A stretch of DNA of 8,421 nt, taken from NCBI GenBank assembly GCA_015488975.1, contig WFMT01000075.1, positions 1 to 8,421 on the forward strand, in the 5' to 3' direction. Both the position numbers and the translations under genes were made by a program. Origin of the DNA: Campylobacteraceae bacterium. Lineage in GTDB: Bacteria > Campylobacterota > Campylobacteria > Campylobacterales > JALSKU01. Under the pieces are notes generated by a model, which had not been told where the DNA came from, made no database searches, and worked only from the letters and a program-made list of their open reading frames with translations. Of this stretch, positions 1 to 7,676 are shown piece by piece. How positions within the stretch are numbered: the first letter of the stretch is position 1; each line of letters starts with the position of its first letter.

Positions 1-1088
1 AATACTTGAACTCCTGCAACTACTTTTAGATTATTTTTATTATAATTAATCCTCGTATTGTAACTATTGTAATAATATCTATATATACTGTGCCACTGCA
101 TATATTCAGAAAGTTTATTCTCATTATTGCCATCAAAATGTATCTGGTAATGATTGCTAATCTTATACTCAAAGCCATAACTTAAAACATTGTCCCAATA
201 GTATTGGTGCGTATAGTAAGCTGGTATAGACTTTGGATTTTTTTCATATTGAGACAGACTTATGCCTCTTGGATAAAATATATCCATTTTTGAAAATGTT
301 TTGCTCACATATAGTCTCAACTTATCTATCGGATTATAATCAAACCTAAAAGCCTTATTTTCGTTCGAGTTCGTATTTTTATCCCCGGTTGTATCTATAT
401 ATCTATCTCCATCATATTGAGTTTTATCCATATAGCCTGAGATTGCAAATTTATTTTTCTTAATGCCAAAGTTTATACCACCGTACCACAACCCATTGCT
501 TCCTGCATAAGTTTTTACAGTCATATTATTGCTTCTTTTAGTGATTATATTGACAACTCCTCCATCGGCACCATCCCCGTACTCAACAGAACCGGAACCT
601 TTTATAATTTCTATCCTTTTTATATCCCCAATTGGAATTGAAGATAAAAGCTGAGGTGTTTCGTCAATATTATTTAACCTTCTGCCATTTAAAGTTATAA
701 CAACATTTTCATATCCATTTGCAAGCCCATAGCCTCTTAAATCAATCAGTTGAGAAAAGGTATTGCCAAATGACGGCATGACAGTCAGTGATGTTTGTGT
801 GTTTAAAAAATCATATAAGTTTTTTGAGTGGGAATTTTTAATATCTTTTGCGGTATATATTTCAGATGCAAATGGGGCATCGACTTCTTTTACCTCTATT
901 TTTTTCGTGATCACCAGTGGGTCATCCTCATTTACTATTTTATCTTTTTTACTTATTTTCTTTTGGATTACTACTTTTTCATGATCGTTAAAACTCTGCT
1001 TGCTTGATGCTATTGTGGAGCTTACACTAAAAGCAAGTATTGCTGCCAATGAAAAATATCGTCTTCCAAATCCTTTTGGGCTATTCAC
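1..1088 (-). CDS. TonB-dependent outer-membrane receptor, N-terminal 362 residues (3' end outside window)
   Basis: This is an outer-membrane active transporter powered by TonB-ExbBD; the ligand cannot be told from the plug. The frame is open from the GTG at 1088 to the window edge. I chose that start because AAGGA (1096-1100) lies 7 nt upstream and an in-frame stop (1137-1139) leaves no better start. The product begins MNSPKGFGRRYFSLAAILAF, a signal peptide probably cut after Ala27 (STIA/SSKQ). A charged linker follows, then a TonB-box-like stretch DPLVITKKIEV near residues 56-66. The plug runs from about 70 to 185 and has the classic elements LRGYG (117-121), LNGRRLN (133-139), IKRIEIIKGSGSVEYG (156-171) and GGVVNIITKR (176-185). 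Aromatic-rich barrel strands follow. The family is usually 600-800 residues, so roughly half is missing here. It lies 43 nt downstream of the acyl-CoA ligase gene. Family assignment is sure; substrate is unknown. Confidence 0.93.
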   Translation of the reverse strand, partial: MNSPKGFGRRYFSLAAILAFSVSSTIASSKQSFNDHEKVVIQKKISKKDKIVNEDDPLVITKKIEVKEVDAPFASEIYTAKDIKNSHSKNLYDFLNTQTSLTVMPSFGNTFSQLIDLRGYGLANGYENVVITLNGRRLNNIDETPQLLSSIPIGDIKRIEIIKGSGSVEYGDGADGGVVNIITKRSNNMTVKTYAGSNGLWYGGINFGIKKNKFAISGYMDKTQYDGDRYIDTTGDKNTNSNENKAFRFDYNPIDKLRLYVSKTFSKMDIFYPRGISLSQYEKNPKSIPAYYTHQYYWDNVLSYGFEYKISNHYQIHFDGNNENKLSEYMQWHSIYRYYYNSYNTRINYNKNNLKVVAGVQV

Positions 1089-1095
1089 TCTTTTA

Positions 1096-1100
1096 TCCTT
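1096..1100 (-). promoter_or_regulatory. Shine-Dalgarno fixing the GTG start of the TonB receptor
   Basis: On the minus strand the sequence reads AAGGATAAAAGAGTG, so AAGGA lies 7 nt before the GTG. The 43-nt spacer (1089-1131) holds no other convincing start and no terminator-like hairpin with a U-tract. The receptor could therefore be read on the same transcript as the ligase gene. Confidence 0.75.
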
Positions 1101-1131
1101 TCTAATTTTTAAAGTTTTACAAAATGATTTT

Positions 1132-2694
1132 TTATATCAGTCCTTCGGAAATCATTTGTTTAAGAACTCTTTTTAAAACTTTTCCGGTAGCATTTTTGGG
1201 AAGCTCATCCACAAAATAGATATTTTTTGGTACCTTAAAATTTGCTAAATGATTTTTTAAATATTTTTTAACATCATTTTCTTTCAAGTTCTCTTTTTCA
1301 TCATCTTTTAAAACTAAAAAAGCTGTTGGAGTTTCATCGCCGGTTTCTTCATTTTTTTCTCCTATAACAGCTGCTGCGTCAACCTCATTAAGCTGATATA
1401 GTAATTCTTCTATCTCTCTTGGATAAATATTGATACCTTTTGAAATTATCAAATCTTTTTTTCTATCCATGATAAAAATAAAACCATCTTTATCCATTTT
1501 GACAAGATCACCGGTTTTAAGCCACCCATTAACAATGCTCTCTTTAGTAGCATCTTCTCTTTTATAATACCCTTGCATTACGCAATCACCCTTTACAATA
1601 AGCTCACCAACTTCTCCCAAAGGCAACTCTATCATCTCTTCATCAACACATTTTGCTTCATATCCAGGAAGCACTGGACCGACTGAAAGTGGTTTTTGCA
1701 ATTCAAGTCTATTTGCTGCAACTACGGGAGAACATTCGCTAAGCCCATAACCTTCTATCAAAGTTGCCTTTGGAAATTTTATCTTAAATTCATTTAAAAC
1801 TTTTTCGCTAAGAGGTGCACCACCGCTAACAAAAACTCTTAATTTGTTAAACCACATAAAATACCAGGGGATTTTAGCTTTGATAAGAGCATTGTAAACT
1901 GTAGGAATTCCTAAAAAGATAGTTACTCTTTTTAATAAAACCTGTTTTAATACATTTGAAAAGGGAAAAACAGACTTTACAATCACGATAGAAGAAGCTG
2001 TAAAAAAAGGTAACAGTACTGTTGCAGTTAGTGTAAATGAGTGAAACATGGGAAGATAGACAACAAATCTATCTTTTTGTGTAAGCTTGATTATCTCATT
2101 AATAGCTATCAAATTTGAGAAAATACTACGATAACTAAGCATCGCTCCTTTAGGTTTTCCAGTAGTTCCGGAGGTGTAAACAATACATGATAAATCGTCA
2201 AGTTTTGCAGATAATGAAACCTGCTCATGAACTTTAAAACTTTTTACAATCTCCATAAAACTAAAGTTTTTTTTATCTAAGTTTTTATACTCTCCAACCC
2301 ATATAATTTTTTCTATTTTTGATGTTTGTATAAGAGTTTTTGTCTCTTTTGCAAACTTTGAAGAACTTATTAAAAGTTTTGCATCGCAATCATTTACAAT
2401 ATATTCATATTCATCTTTTTTTAAGAAATTATTAACCGGAACCACAACAGCTCCTATCTTTGATATTGCAAAAAATGATATCACAAACTCTTCGGAATTT
2501 TCAATTATCAAGCATACTTTATCGCCATTTTTTATATCACTAAATTCTAAAAACTCAGCAAGGGTATCTATCTTTTGCTTAAGTATTAAATTGTTGACTT
2601 TTCTTTTATCTATGAAAATAATAGGTTTTTTAGGAAAATTTTTAGCATTTTGTTCAATCATTTCATAAAAGTTATTGTACTTGTATCTTGACAT
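1132..2694 (-). CDS. Long-chain fatty-acid--CoA ligase (FadD-like AMP-binding enzyme)
   Basis: This cytoplasmic ANL-superfamily enzyme adenylates a carboxylic acid with ATP and transfers the acyl group to CoA. All core motifs are visible in its 520 residues: the P-loop YTSGTTGKPKG (173-183), YGLSE (316-320), TGD (394-396) and DRKKDLIISKG (410-420). The last two lie in a segment that fits the fatty-acyl-CoA synthetase signature. The catalytic lysine is K505 in PKNATGKVLKR (499-509). Length is normal for the family (500-560). The start ATG lies 3 nt after the FadL stop in TAATGAATG; the earlier ATG of that string (2698) is in another frame and stops after 8 codons. The immediately upstream fadL-type gene supports an aliphatic or long-chain substrate, as in vectorial acylation. 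An aromatic or other carboxylate, or an acyl-ACP synthetase role, cannot be excluded from sequence. No motif is broken. Confidence 0.9.
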   Translation of the reverse strand: MSRYKYNNFYEMIEQNAKNFPKKPIIFIDKRKVNNLILKQKIDTLAEFLEFSDIKNGDKVCLIIENSEEFVISFFAISKIGAVVVPVNNFLKKDEYEYIVNDCDAKLLISSSKFAKETKTLIQTSKIEKIIWVGEYKNLDKKNFSFMEIVKSFKVHEQVSLSAKLDDLSCIVYTSGTTGKPKGAMLSYRSIFSNLIAINEIIKLTQKDRFVVYLPMFHSFTLTATVLLPFFTASSIVIVKSVFPFSNVLKQVLLKRVTIFLGIPTVYNALIKAKIPWYFMWFNKLRVFVSGGAPLSEKVLNEFKIKFPKATLIEGYGLSECSPVVAANRLELQKPLSVGPVLPGYEAKCVDEEMIELPLGEVGELIVKGDCVMQGYYKREDATKESIVNGWLKTGDLVKMDKDGFIFIMDRKKDLIISKGINIYPREIEELLYQLNEVDAAAVIGEKNEETGDETPTAFLVLKDDEKENLKENDVKKYLKNHLANFKVPKNIYFVDELPKNATGKVLKRVLKQMISEGLI

Positions 2695-2697
2695 TCA

Positions 2698-3921
2698 TTA
2701 AAACCTGTATTCTATGGCTGCTGTTAAAAGATGTGCTCTTATATGTGTAAAGGTTCCATTTATACTACTGTTATTAACTATCCTGGAATCTTTGTCATCA
2801 TAAAGATAACTCATACCCAAACTAATCTTTTTGCTATATTTATACTCAAAGCCCACAGAATAAAGTTTTGCATCTGCATCGGGTAATTCAAACCCAAGAG
2901 TAGCCGTAGGCACTGGGCTTTTGTCTATGGCAAATCCTGCCATTAGTTTTAACTTATTATTATACTGGTGGGTTATACCTATCCTGTATGCATTTGTATC
3001 TTTCCAGTTCTTTGGTATTGGATTATCAAATTTTGCTTTTAGATATGGGTCGCTTAAAGCATGAGAGTAATTGAAATCCAAATTCTTATAAGCAGACCAA
3101 TAATTTCTTTCATACACAAACTCAACAGTAGTTTTTTTCTTAAAAGTATATGCTACTGCCATATCTAATGTTGCAGGAAGAGGAATGGTTACGCTTGCTG
3201 GACCATTGTATGTTGCTCCCGTTGGACTTACCAAAGAGGCATTTCCGCTAATTGTTAAATCAACTTTGGAACGATAAGTAGATGATAGTTTTAGATTACT
3301 GTTTGGTCTATAACTTAAGGCAAGATTGTAGCCAAAATCTATAGAGTCTCCTGTCATATCTCTTTTTAAGTTTTTACCTATACCGTTAGCATCACTTCTT
3401 ACTTTTCCACTACTATATACACCTCTTATGCCACCGCCTATCGCAAATTTATCATTTATTTTATATGCAAAAGTTGGATTTACTTCTACCACCTCTAGTG
3501 TAAACTCTTGAACACTTGCTTTTTGAAATGGCGAATCCCATCTTTTAGAAAGTCCTCCTGGAGCCGTGATAGAGAGTCCATATCTCCAGCCTCCCTGATC
3601 TTTCGAGCTAAAATGTAGTGTTGGAAGTAAAAATTGCTCTTCTTTTGATTTTGCATTTGCGGGATACCCACTAACCTTTCCGACATAATTAACTCTTGGC
3701 AGATTTATATATGTTAAATCAAACTCCATCAAATTTGCATTTTTATTCCATACCATGTTTGCCGGGTTGTAGTAACTTGCATCTGCTCCGTTTGCATTTG
3801 CTACATAAGCAGCACTAAGAGCAACTGAGTTCAATGATTGCTCCGGGATTTTATATCCTGCCGCATAGATGGCTGTGCTTGCATATAGGCTAAGTATTAG
3901 TATTTTTGACCGTTTTGTCAT
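2698..3921 (-). CDS. OmpP1/FadL/TodX-family outer-membrane hydrophobic-compound channel
   Basis: This is a 14-strand-type outer-membrane barrel that lets long-chain fatty acids or other hydrophobic molecules diffuse laterally into the periplasm. The product has 407 residues (E. coli FadL is about 446). A Sec signal peptide is probably cut after Ala20, giving the mature start AGYKIPEQS, which parallels the AGFQL start of mature E. coli FadL. The N-terminal hatch contains the family motif YNPANM (51-56). Alternating hydrophobic strands follow, such as WRYGLSI and FAIGGGIRGVYSSGKV. The protein ends IEYRF with the terminal Phe expected of BAM substrates. The ATG is backed by AAGGAG (3927-3932) at 5 nt spacing. 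It starts 19 nt after nfo and ends 3 nt before the ligase gene, forming a transport-activation pair. The ligand could be a fatty acid, an alkane or an aromatic; the sequence does not decide. Confidence 0.92.
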   Translation of the reverse strand: MTKRSKILILSLYASTAIYAAGYKIPEQSLNSVALSAAYVANANGADASYYNPANMVWNKNANLMEFDLTYINLPRVNYVGKVSGYPANAKSKEEQFLLPTLHFSSKDQGGWRYGLSITAPGGLSKRWDSPFQKASVQEFTLEVVEVNPTFAYKINDKFAIGGGIRGVYSSGKVRSDANGIGKNLKRDMTGDSIDFGYNLALSYRPNSNLKLSSTYRSKVDLTISGNASLVSPTGATYNGPASVTIPLPATLDMAVAYTFKKKTTVEFVYERNYWSAYKNLDFNYSHALSDPYLKAKFDNPIPKNWKDTNAYRIGITHQYNNKLKLMAGFAIDKSPVPTATLGFELPDADAKLYSVGFEYKYSKKISLGMSYLYDDKDSRIVNNSSINGTFTHIRAHLLTAAIEYRF

Positions 3922-3926
3922 ATTTG

Positions 3927-3932
3927 CTCCTT
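3927..3932 (-). promoter_or_regulatory. Strong Shine-Dalgarno of the FadL-type gene
   Basis: AAGGAG sits 5 nt before the ATG at 3921, inside the 19-nt spacer after nfo. It is among the best-matching ribosome sites in the window, suggesting independent, efficient initiation rather than coupling to nfo. I see no convincing promoter in this spacer; any promoter would lie within the 3' end of nfo. Confidence 0.7.
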
Positions 3933-3940
3933 GTGTGTTG

Positions 3941-4786
3941 TTATTTCTTTATCAAGCTATAAAGTAGTTTTATCTCTTCTTTCCAAATACTATCATCTAT
4001 CGTCTCAAGTATCAAAGGTATGTCATCCATTCTTTTATCATTCATAATAAGCTCAAACGCTTTAAGTCCAATCTTTCCTTTTCCTATGCTATCATGCCTG
4101 TCAACTCTGCTTCCAAGGTCTGGCTTTGAGTCATTTATATGCATACCTTGAAGATATTTAAAGCCTACAATTTTCTCAAACTCTTCCCATGTTTTTTCAT
4201 AAACTTCTTCATTTCGTATATCATATCCTGCTGTAAACATGTGACAAGTATCTATACAAACACCGACTCTTGCCTTATCTTCTACTTTATTGATTATATG
4301 TGCTAAATGTTCAAACTTATAACCTAAATTACTTCCTTGTCCTGCCGTATTTTCTATAACCAAACAAACACTGTTAGTAGCTTTTATAGCCTCATTTAGT
4401 GAGTTAGCTATGGCATCTAGACACTCTTCTTCACTTATTAGCTTCAAATGGCTTCCTGGATGAAAATTTAATTTTTCAAGCCCCAAAAGCTCACATCTTT
4501 TTATCTCATCGCAAAATGCATTTAGCGATTTTTCTCTTTTTTGAATATCAGGATGTCCTAAATTTATAAGATAACTATCATGGGGTAAGACATGTTTTGG
4601 CTCTATTTTTGATAATGCGAGGTTGTCTTTAAATTTTTTAATTGTTTCATTATCATAAGGTTTTGCGACCCATTGTCTCTGATTTTTAGTAAATAGTGCA
4701 AAAGCTTTTGCCCCGATATTCATAGCATTCAAAGGAGCATTAAAAACCCCACCACTTGCGCTTACATGAGCTCCTATATATTTCAT
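3941..4786 (-). CDS. nfo: Endonuclease IV (AP endonuclease, Zn-dependent)
   Basis: This cytoplasmic base-excision-repair enzyme cuts the DNA backbone 5' of abasic sites and removes 3'-blocking groups. It has 281 residues (E. coli Nfo has 285) and can be aligned by eye from MKYIGAHVSASGG to the end. All nine residues corresponding to the trinuclear zinc ligands of E. coli Nfo fall at identical numbers: H69, H109, E145, D179, H182, H216, D229, H231 and E261. They sit in the signatures HDSYLINLGHP, NFHPGSH, IENTAGQGSNLG, CIDTCH, MHINDSK, SRVDRHDSIG and LILETI. The start ATG overlaps the stop of the upstream lipoprotein gene by 4 nt (ATGA), and TGGAGA (4791-4796) provides a good ribosome site. 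The enzyme appears fully functional. Its position in a motility/respiration cluster looks like operon packing rather than a shared pathway. Confidence 0.97.
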   Translation of the reverse strand: MKYIGAHVSASGGVFNAPLNAMNIGAKAFALFTKNQRQWVAKPYDNETIKKFKDNLALSKIEPKHVLPHDSYLINLGHPDIQKREKSLNAFCDEIKRCELLGLEKLNFHPGSHLKLISEEECLDAIANSLNEAIKATNSVCLVIENTAGQGSNLGYKFEHLAHIINKVEDKARVGVCIDTCHMFTAGYDIRNEEVYEKTWEEFEKIVGFKYLQGMHINDSKPDLGSRVDRHDSIGKGKIGLKAFELIMNDKRMDDIPLILETIDDSIWKEEIKLLYSLIKK

Positions 4787-5277
4787 AAATTCTCCATTTT
4801 TACTAATTTGATAATGATATGATTGGAAAAATCTTTAAAGTATATCTTATCTTTGCTAACAATATACTTTATAACAAGAGAGTTTTGTTTGATATTTTGC
4901 ATAAAACCATTAGTAGTTTTTTTATAGCCTGATTTTTTAAATATTGTTTTTTTATTGAGTATATTTGAGAGGGTATTTTGCTTGTAATGGTTACTTAAAA
5001 ATCTTTCATTAAAGCCAGTCTTACTAAAGCAATGAGAATTTATACATATATTTTTACCAATTTTTAATTCTAACACAGGGTTTCCGGCAGAAAATAGTTG
5101 TAAATTTGTATAATTTTTTCCATAATTTAAAAAACCAAGATCGCTAAAAGCCACACTTTTCATTTTTATTGTTATGAGGTAGCTTTGAGATTTTAATATA
5201 TCTCTTTTGTAACTACAGCCTGAAAATAATAATATTATTATCATAGGCAAAATTATACTCAATCGTCTATTTGACAT
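4783..5277 (-). CDS. Small putative periplasm-facing lipoprotein coupled to pflA (function unknown)
   Basis: The 164-residue product opens with basic MSNRR, a hydrophobic segment and the lipobox LFSGC, with the lipidated cysteine at C21. Serine at +2 would favour outer-membrane sorting if the E. coli rule holds. The body appears mostly beta-structured: LITIKMKSVAFSDLGFLNYG, LQLFSAGNPVLELKIG and a C-terminal IYFKDFSNHIIIKL. It carries a CX4C pair (C78, C83, in CINSHC) that could form a disulfide. I recognise no enzyme motif. From memory it resembles short lipoproteins annotated in Campylobacter and Helicobacter (Cj0090/HP0838-like), but I could not verify this. Its ATG shares one base with the pflA stop (TAATG), and its stop overlaps the nfo start (ATGA). 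Translation is therefore probably coupled to pflA. A motor-associated role is only inference from that position. Confidence 0.85.
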   Translation of the reverse strand: MSNRRLSIILPMIIILLFSGCSYKRDILKSQSYLITIKMKSVAFSDLGFLNYGKNYTNLQLFSAGNPVLELKIGKNICINSHCFSKTGFNERFLSNHYKQNTLSNILNKKTIFKKSGYKKTTNGFMQNIKQNSLVIKYIVSKDKIYFKDFSNHIIIKLVKMENL

Positions 5278-7676
5278 TATAAAAACTTCAAACTCTCTTT
5301 ACACAAATTCTTCCATCCGCTAGTTGTATTTAAATCGGTACACTTTTTAAAAGATTTTTTTGCACTTTTAACATCTTTTAGCTTCATGTAAATATCTCCA
5401 ATCTCATACAAAACTCTATCTTTAAGAGTTTTTTTATGTATGCGCATCAAAAGATTATTTGCTATTTTTAACGCAGTTGAATATTTATTGAGTTTCTTTA
5501 ATGCTGTTATATAATCAAATTCTATGCCTGGGCTAAGTACATAACTCTTATATCTTTTTTGTAGTGAAATTATTTTTCTTGCATATTGCGCTACCATCAA
5601 ATTATTGTCTATTGTTTTGGCATAGTTGACCAATTTTTGATATACCTGCTCATTTTTGTATCTATTTTTAAATATCATTTCTATTTTATTTGCTGTTTTT
5701 AAAGCTAAATCATACTTTCTAAGTTCAAATAGTGCAAAAAATTTATAATACAATATCTCTTTATAACCTTTTACGCCATAAGTTTGACCAAGAGAGAGCA
5801 CATCGTTACTCAACGACAGTAATTTAGAGTATTTATGCTGCTCATACAATATCTTTGCCATTACTTTCAACCAACTTATTTTCTTTGAGGGTGCTAATTT
5901 AGTATTTTTCAACCTCTTTTTTACCAAAGTAAATGCTCTGTTGTAATTGCTTGTATCTAAGTAGCATTTCACCAATTTTAAATCATATTTTTTATTAATT
6001 TCAATTTTATATTCATTTAAAAGCTTTACAGTATTGAAACAGTTTTCTTTTTTTAGATTGTAAACAGCAATATTTTGTACAGCCTTTTTTGTTAATTTTT
6101 GTACGATTTTTTTATTTTTTTGTATATATTGAAAGTTTTTTAATGACTTTAGTGCTTGCTTATAATTTTTCTCTTTTATAAGAAGTTTTATCTTAAGGAT
6201 ATTGGCTTTTTGGTATATATTTCCATTATCATATTTTTTTATCAACTTATTATAGTAATTTAAAAGTTTTGTACTATTTTGATCTGATACATTAAAAAAC
6301 AGACCATCAAGACTTCTTTTGACTTCATCAACATACTGCCCATACATAAAAGATTTTAAATATCTTTTATAATACATGGAGGCTAATTTATAATTTTTTA
6401 ATGCAGCATACTCATCTCCTAAAGCTTTTAATACCTTACCTTTCAAGCCTGGATTATGATTTATCTTCGATAATATTTTCTTAAGAAGTTTAACAGATAA
6501 CTGTTTCATATTATTTACTTGAAATTTTATCGCCATATTATAAGCTTTTGTTAAATCACTTAGGAAAAATGATGGATTTGCATCAAGAATTTTTTTATAA
6601 TATTTTTTAGCATTTTTAATATTTCCCATTCTTAAATATAATTTTGCAAGTTTATTTGCTGCTACACTTGCTACTTTTATATTATCTGTAGAATATAAAA
6701 CATTTTTATACAATTGTAAGGCTTTTTCTTTTTGATCTTCATTATATAAACTATCAGCAAAAGATAATATACCAAATTCAGTAAATTTATTTTTAGGATG
6801 CTCTGTTATTAAAATATCGAAAAAGTATTTTGCATCACTGTTTTGTCCCAAATTTTGGTAAGCTTTTGCAATATGATATAAAACTTCAGGTATATTCTGA
6901 TTTGATGGAAATTTCTTAATCCAACTTTTACCCATCTTTACAATCTCATTATTATATTTATCTTGTATTTTTGGATCTATATTAGCACTATTTGCAACTT
7001 TTTCAACAGATCTTATCTTGTAAAGCAAGAAGTCATTAATAAATATAGATTTTGGAAAATCTTTTAATGCATTATCTGCTTCGGAAATCACAAAACGGTA
7101 TCTTTTTCTTTTATAATCTTGCTTGATAGAGAGATATGCTTGTATATCTTTACTATTGCTGACATATTTTATTGGCATTCCATTTAAATCAAGTGCGCCA
7201 ATGCTTGGCATCATACTTTTACCAAAATATACCGGAAATTTTATGCCGATCTCTTTTGGAGCTACTTTTAAAAAACTATCGCCTTTATACAATAAAAAAA
7301 TCCAATGCTTTGCACTTTTATAAATATACTTTCTAATTTGTTTTGATTCATATAATGGAGTTGATATCTTAAATATTTTTATATTATAGACAGGAATTAA
7401 TGTAACAATAGTACTATTTGACTTCTTGGTTATATATATATCAATAAACTTTGTTTTTTTAGGCATAATTTTTATATCACTGCTGCCATTTATTGTACAA
7501 ATATAACTATTTTTTTTTATGTTTATTATCTTTTTTTTACATGCAAAAGGAGTTTTATCAAAAATATGTAAAATTGCATAATCTTTTTTATTTTCTTTTG
7601 TACTGTTTAGCACTATAGTTAATGCAAAAAGAGAGTGTAATGTTAAAAAAAATAGGATAAAAAAAAGCTTTTTCAC
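5277..7676 (-). CDS. pflA: Paralysed-flagellum protein PflA, periplasmic TPR protein of the flagellar motor
   Basis: PflA is known from Campylobacter jejuni as a periplasmic motor protein. It works with PflB in the medial disk that helps place the MotAB stators in a wide ring, and mutants build immobile flagella. The product here has 799 residues (C. jejuni PflA about 788). It has a signal peptide MKKLFFILFFLTLHSLFA, cut before LTIVLNS, then a beta-rich N-terminal region (about 19-165). A long helical array follows from about 185 to the end. TPR-like units are clear at about 262-295 (LYHIAKAYQNLGQNSDAKYF), 340-367 (NKLAKLYLRMGNIKNAKKYY), 416-440 and 755-780. It is very lysine-rich. The start is GTG at 7676 with AGGGAG 8 nt upstream. 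The gene directly follows nuoN, as in C. jejuni and H. pylori, which supports the name beyond the generic TPR features. The alternative is an unrelated TPR protein of the same architecture. Confidence 0.83.
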   Translation of the reverse strand: MKKLFFILFFLTLHSLFALTIVLNSTKENKKDYAILHIFDKTPFACKKKIINIKKNSYICTINGSSDIKIMPKKTKFIDIYITKKSNSTIVTLIPVYNIKIFKISTPLYESKQIRKYIYKSAKHWIFLLYKGDSFLKVAPKEIGIKFPVYFGKSMMPSIGALDLNGMPIKYVSNSKDIQAYLSIKQDYKRKRYRFVISEADNALKDFPKSIFINDFLLYKIRSVEKVANSANIDPKIQDKYNNEIVKMGKSWIKKFPSNQNIPEVLYHIAKAYQNLGQNSDAKYFFDILITEHPKNKFTEFGILSFADSLYNEDQKEKALQLYKNVLYSTDNIKVASVAANKLAKLYLRMGNIKNAKKYYKKILDANPSFFLSDLTKAYNMAIKFQVNNMKQLSVKLLKKILSKINHNPGLKGKVLKALGDEYAALKNYKLASMYYKRYLKSFMYGQYVDEVKRSLDGLFFNVSDQNSTKLLNYYNKLIKKYDNGNIYQKANILKIKLLIKEKNYKQALKSLKNFQYIQKNKKIVQKLTKKAVQNIAVYNLKKENCFNTVKLLNEYKIEINKKYDLKLVKCYLDTSNYNRAFTLVKKRLKNTKLAPSKKISWLKVMAKILYEQHKYSKLLSLSNDVLSLGQTYGVKGYKEILYYKFFALFELRKYDLALKTANKIEMIFKNRYKNEQVYQKLVNYAKTIDNNLMVAQYARKIISLQKRYKSYVLSPGIEFDYITALKKLNKYSTALKIANNLLMRIHKKTLKDRVLYEIGDIYMKLKDVKSAKKSFKKCTDLNTTSGWKNLCKESLKFL

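Noticed and set aside
763..984. 73-codon plus-strand open frame
   Set aside because: It is antisense to the plug-coding part of the TonB receptor, which has clear family motifs; there is no ribosome site and the composition is that of a reversed coding frame.
1121..1131. AAAATGATTTT dyad before the TonB receptor as a Fur-type operator
   Set aside because: Only 5-bp arms of pure A/T appear around one base, and it lacks the extended GATAATGATAATCATTATC pattern; such dyads are expected by chance in this DNA.
2672..2698. Eight-codon frame starting at the first ATG of TAATGAATG after fadL
   Set aside because: It is too short to judge, and the second ATG at 2694 gives the full ligase; the first ATG is most simply a by-product of the TAATG string.
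3495..3686. 63-codon minus-strand frame inside the FadL-type gene
   Set aside because: It is an out-of-frame shadow of a well-supported barrel gene, with no ribosome site and no recognisable domain.
7123..7323. 66-codon plus-strand frame opposite pflA
   Set aside because: It is antisense to the N-terminal region of pflA, which is one continuous frame with a signal peptide; nothing supports expression.
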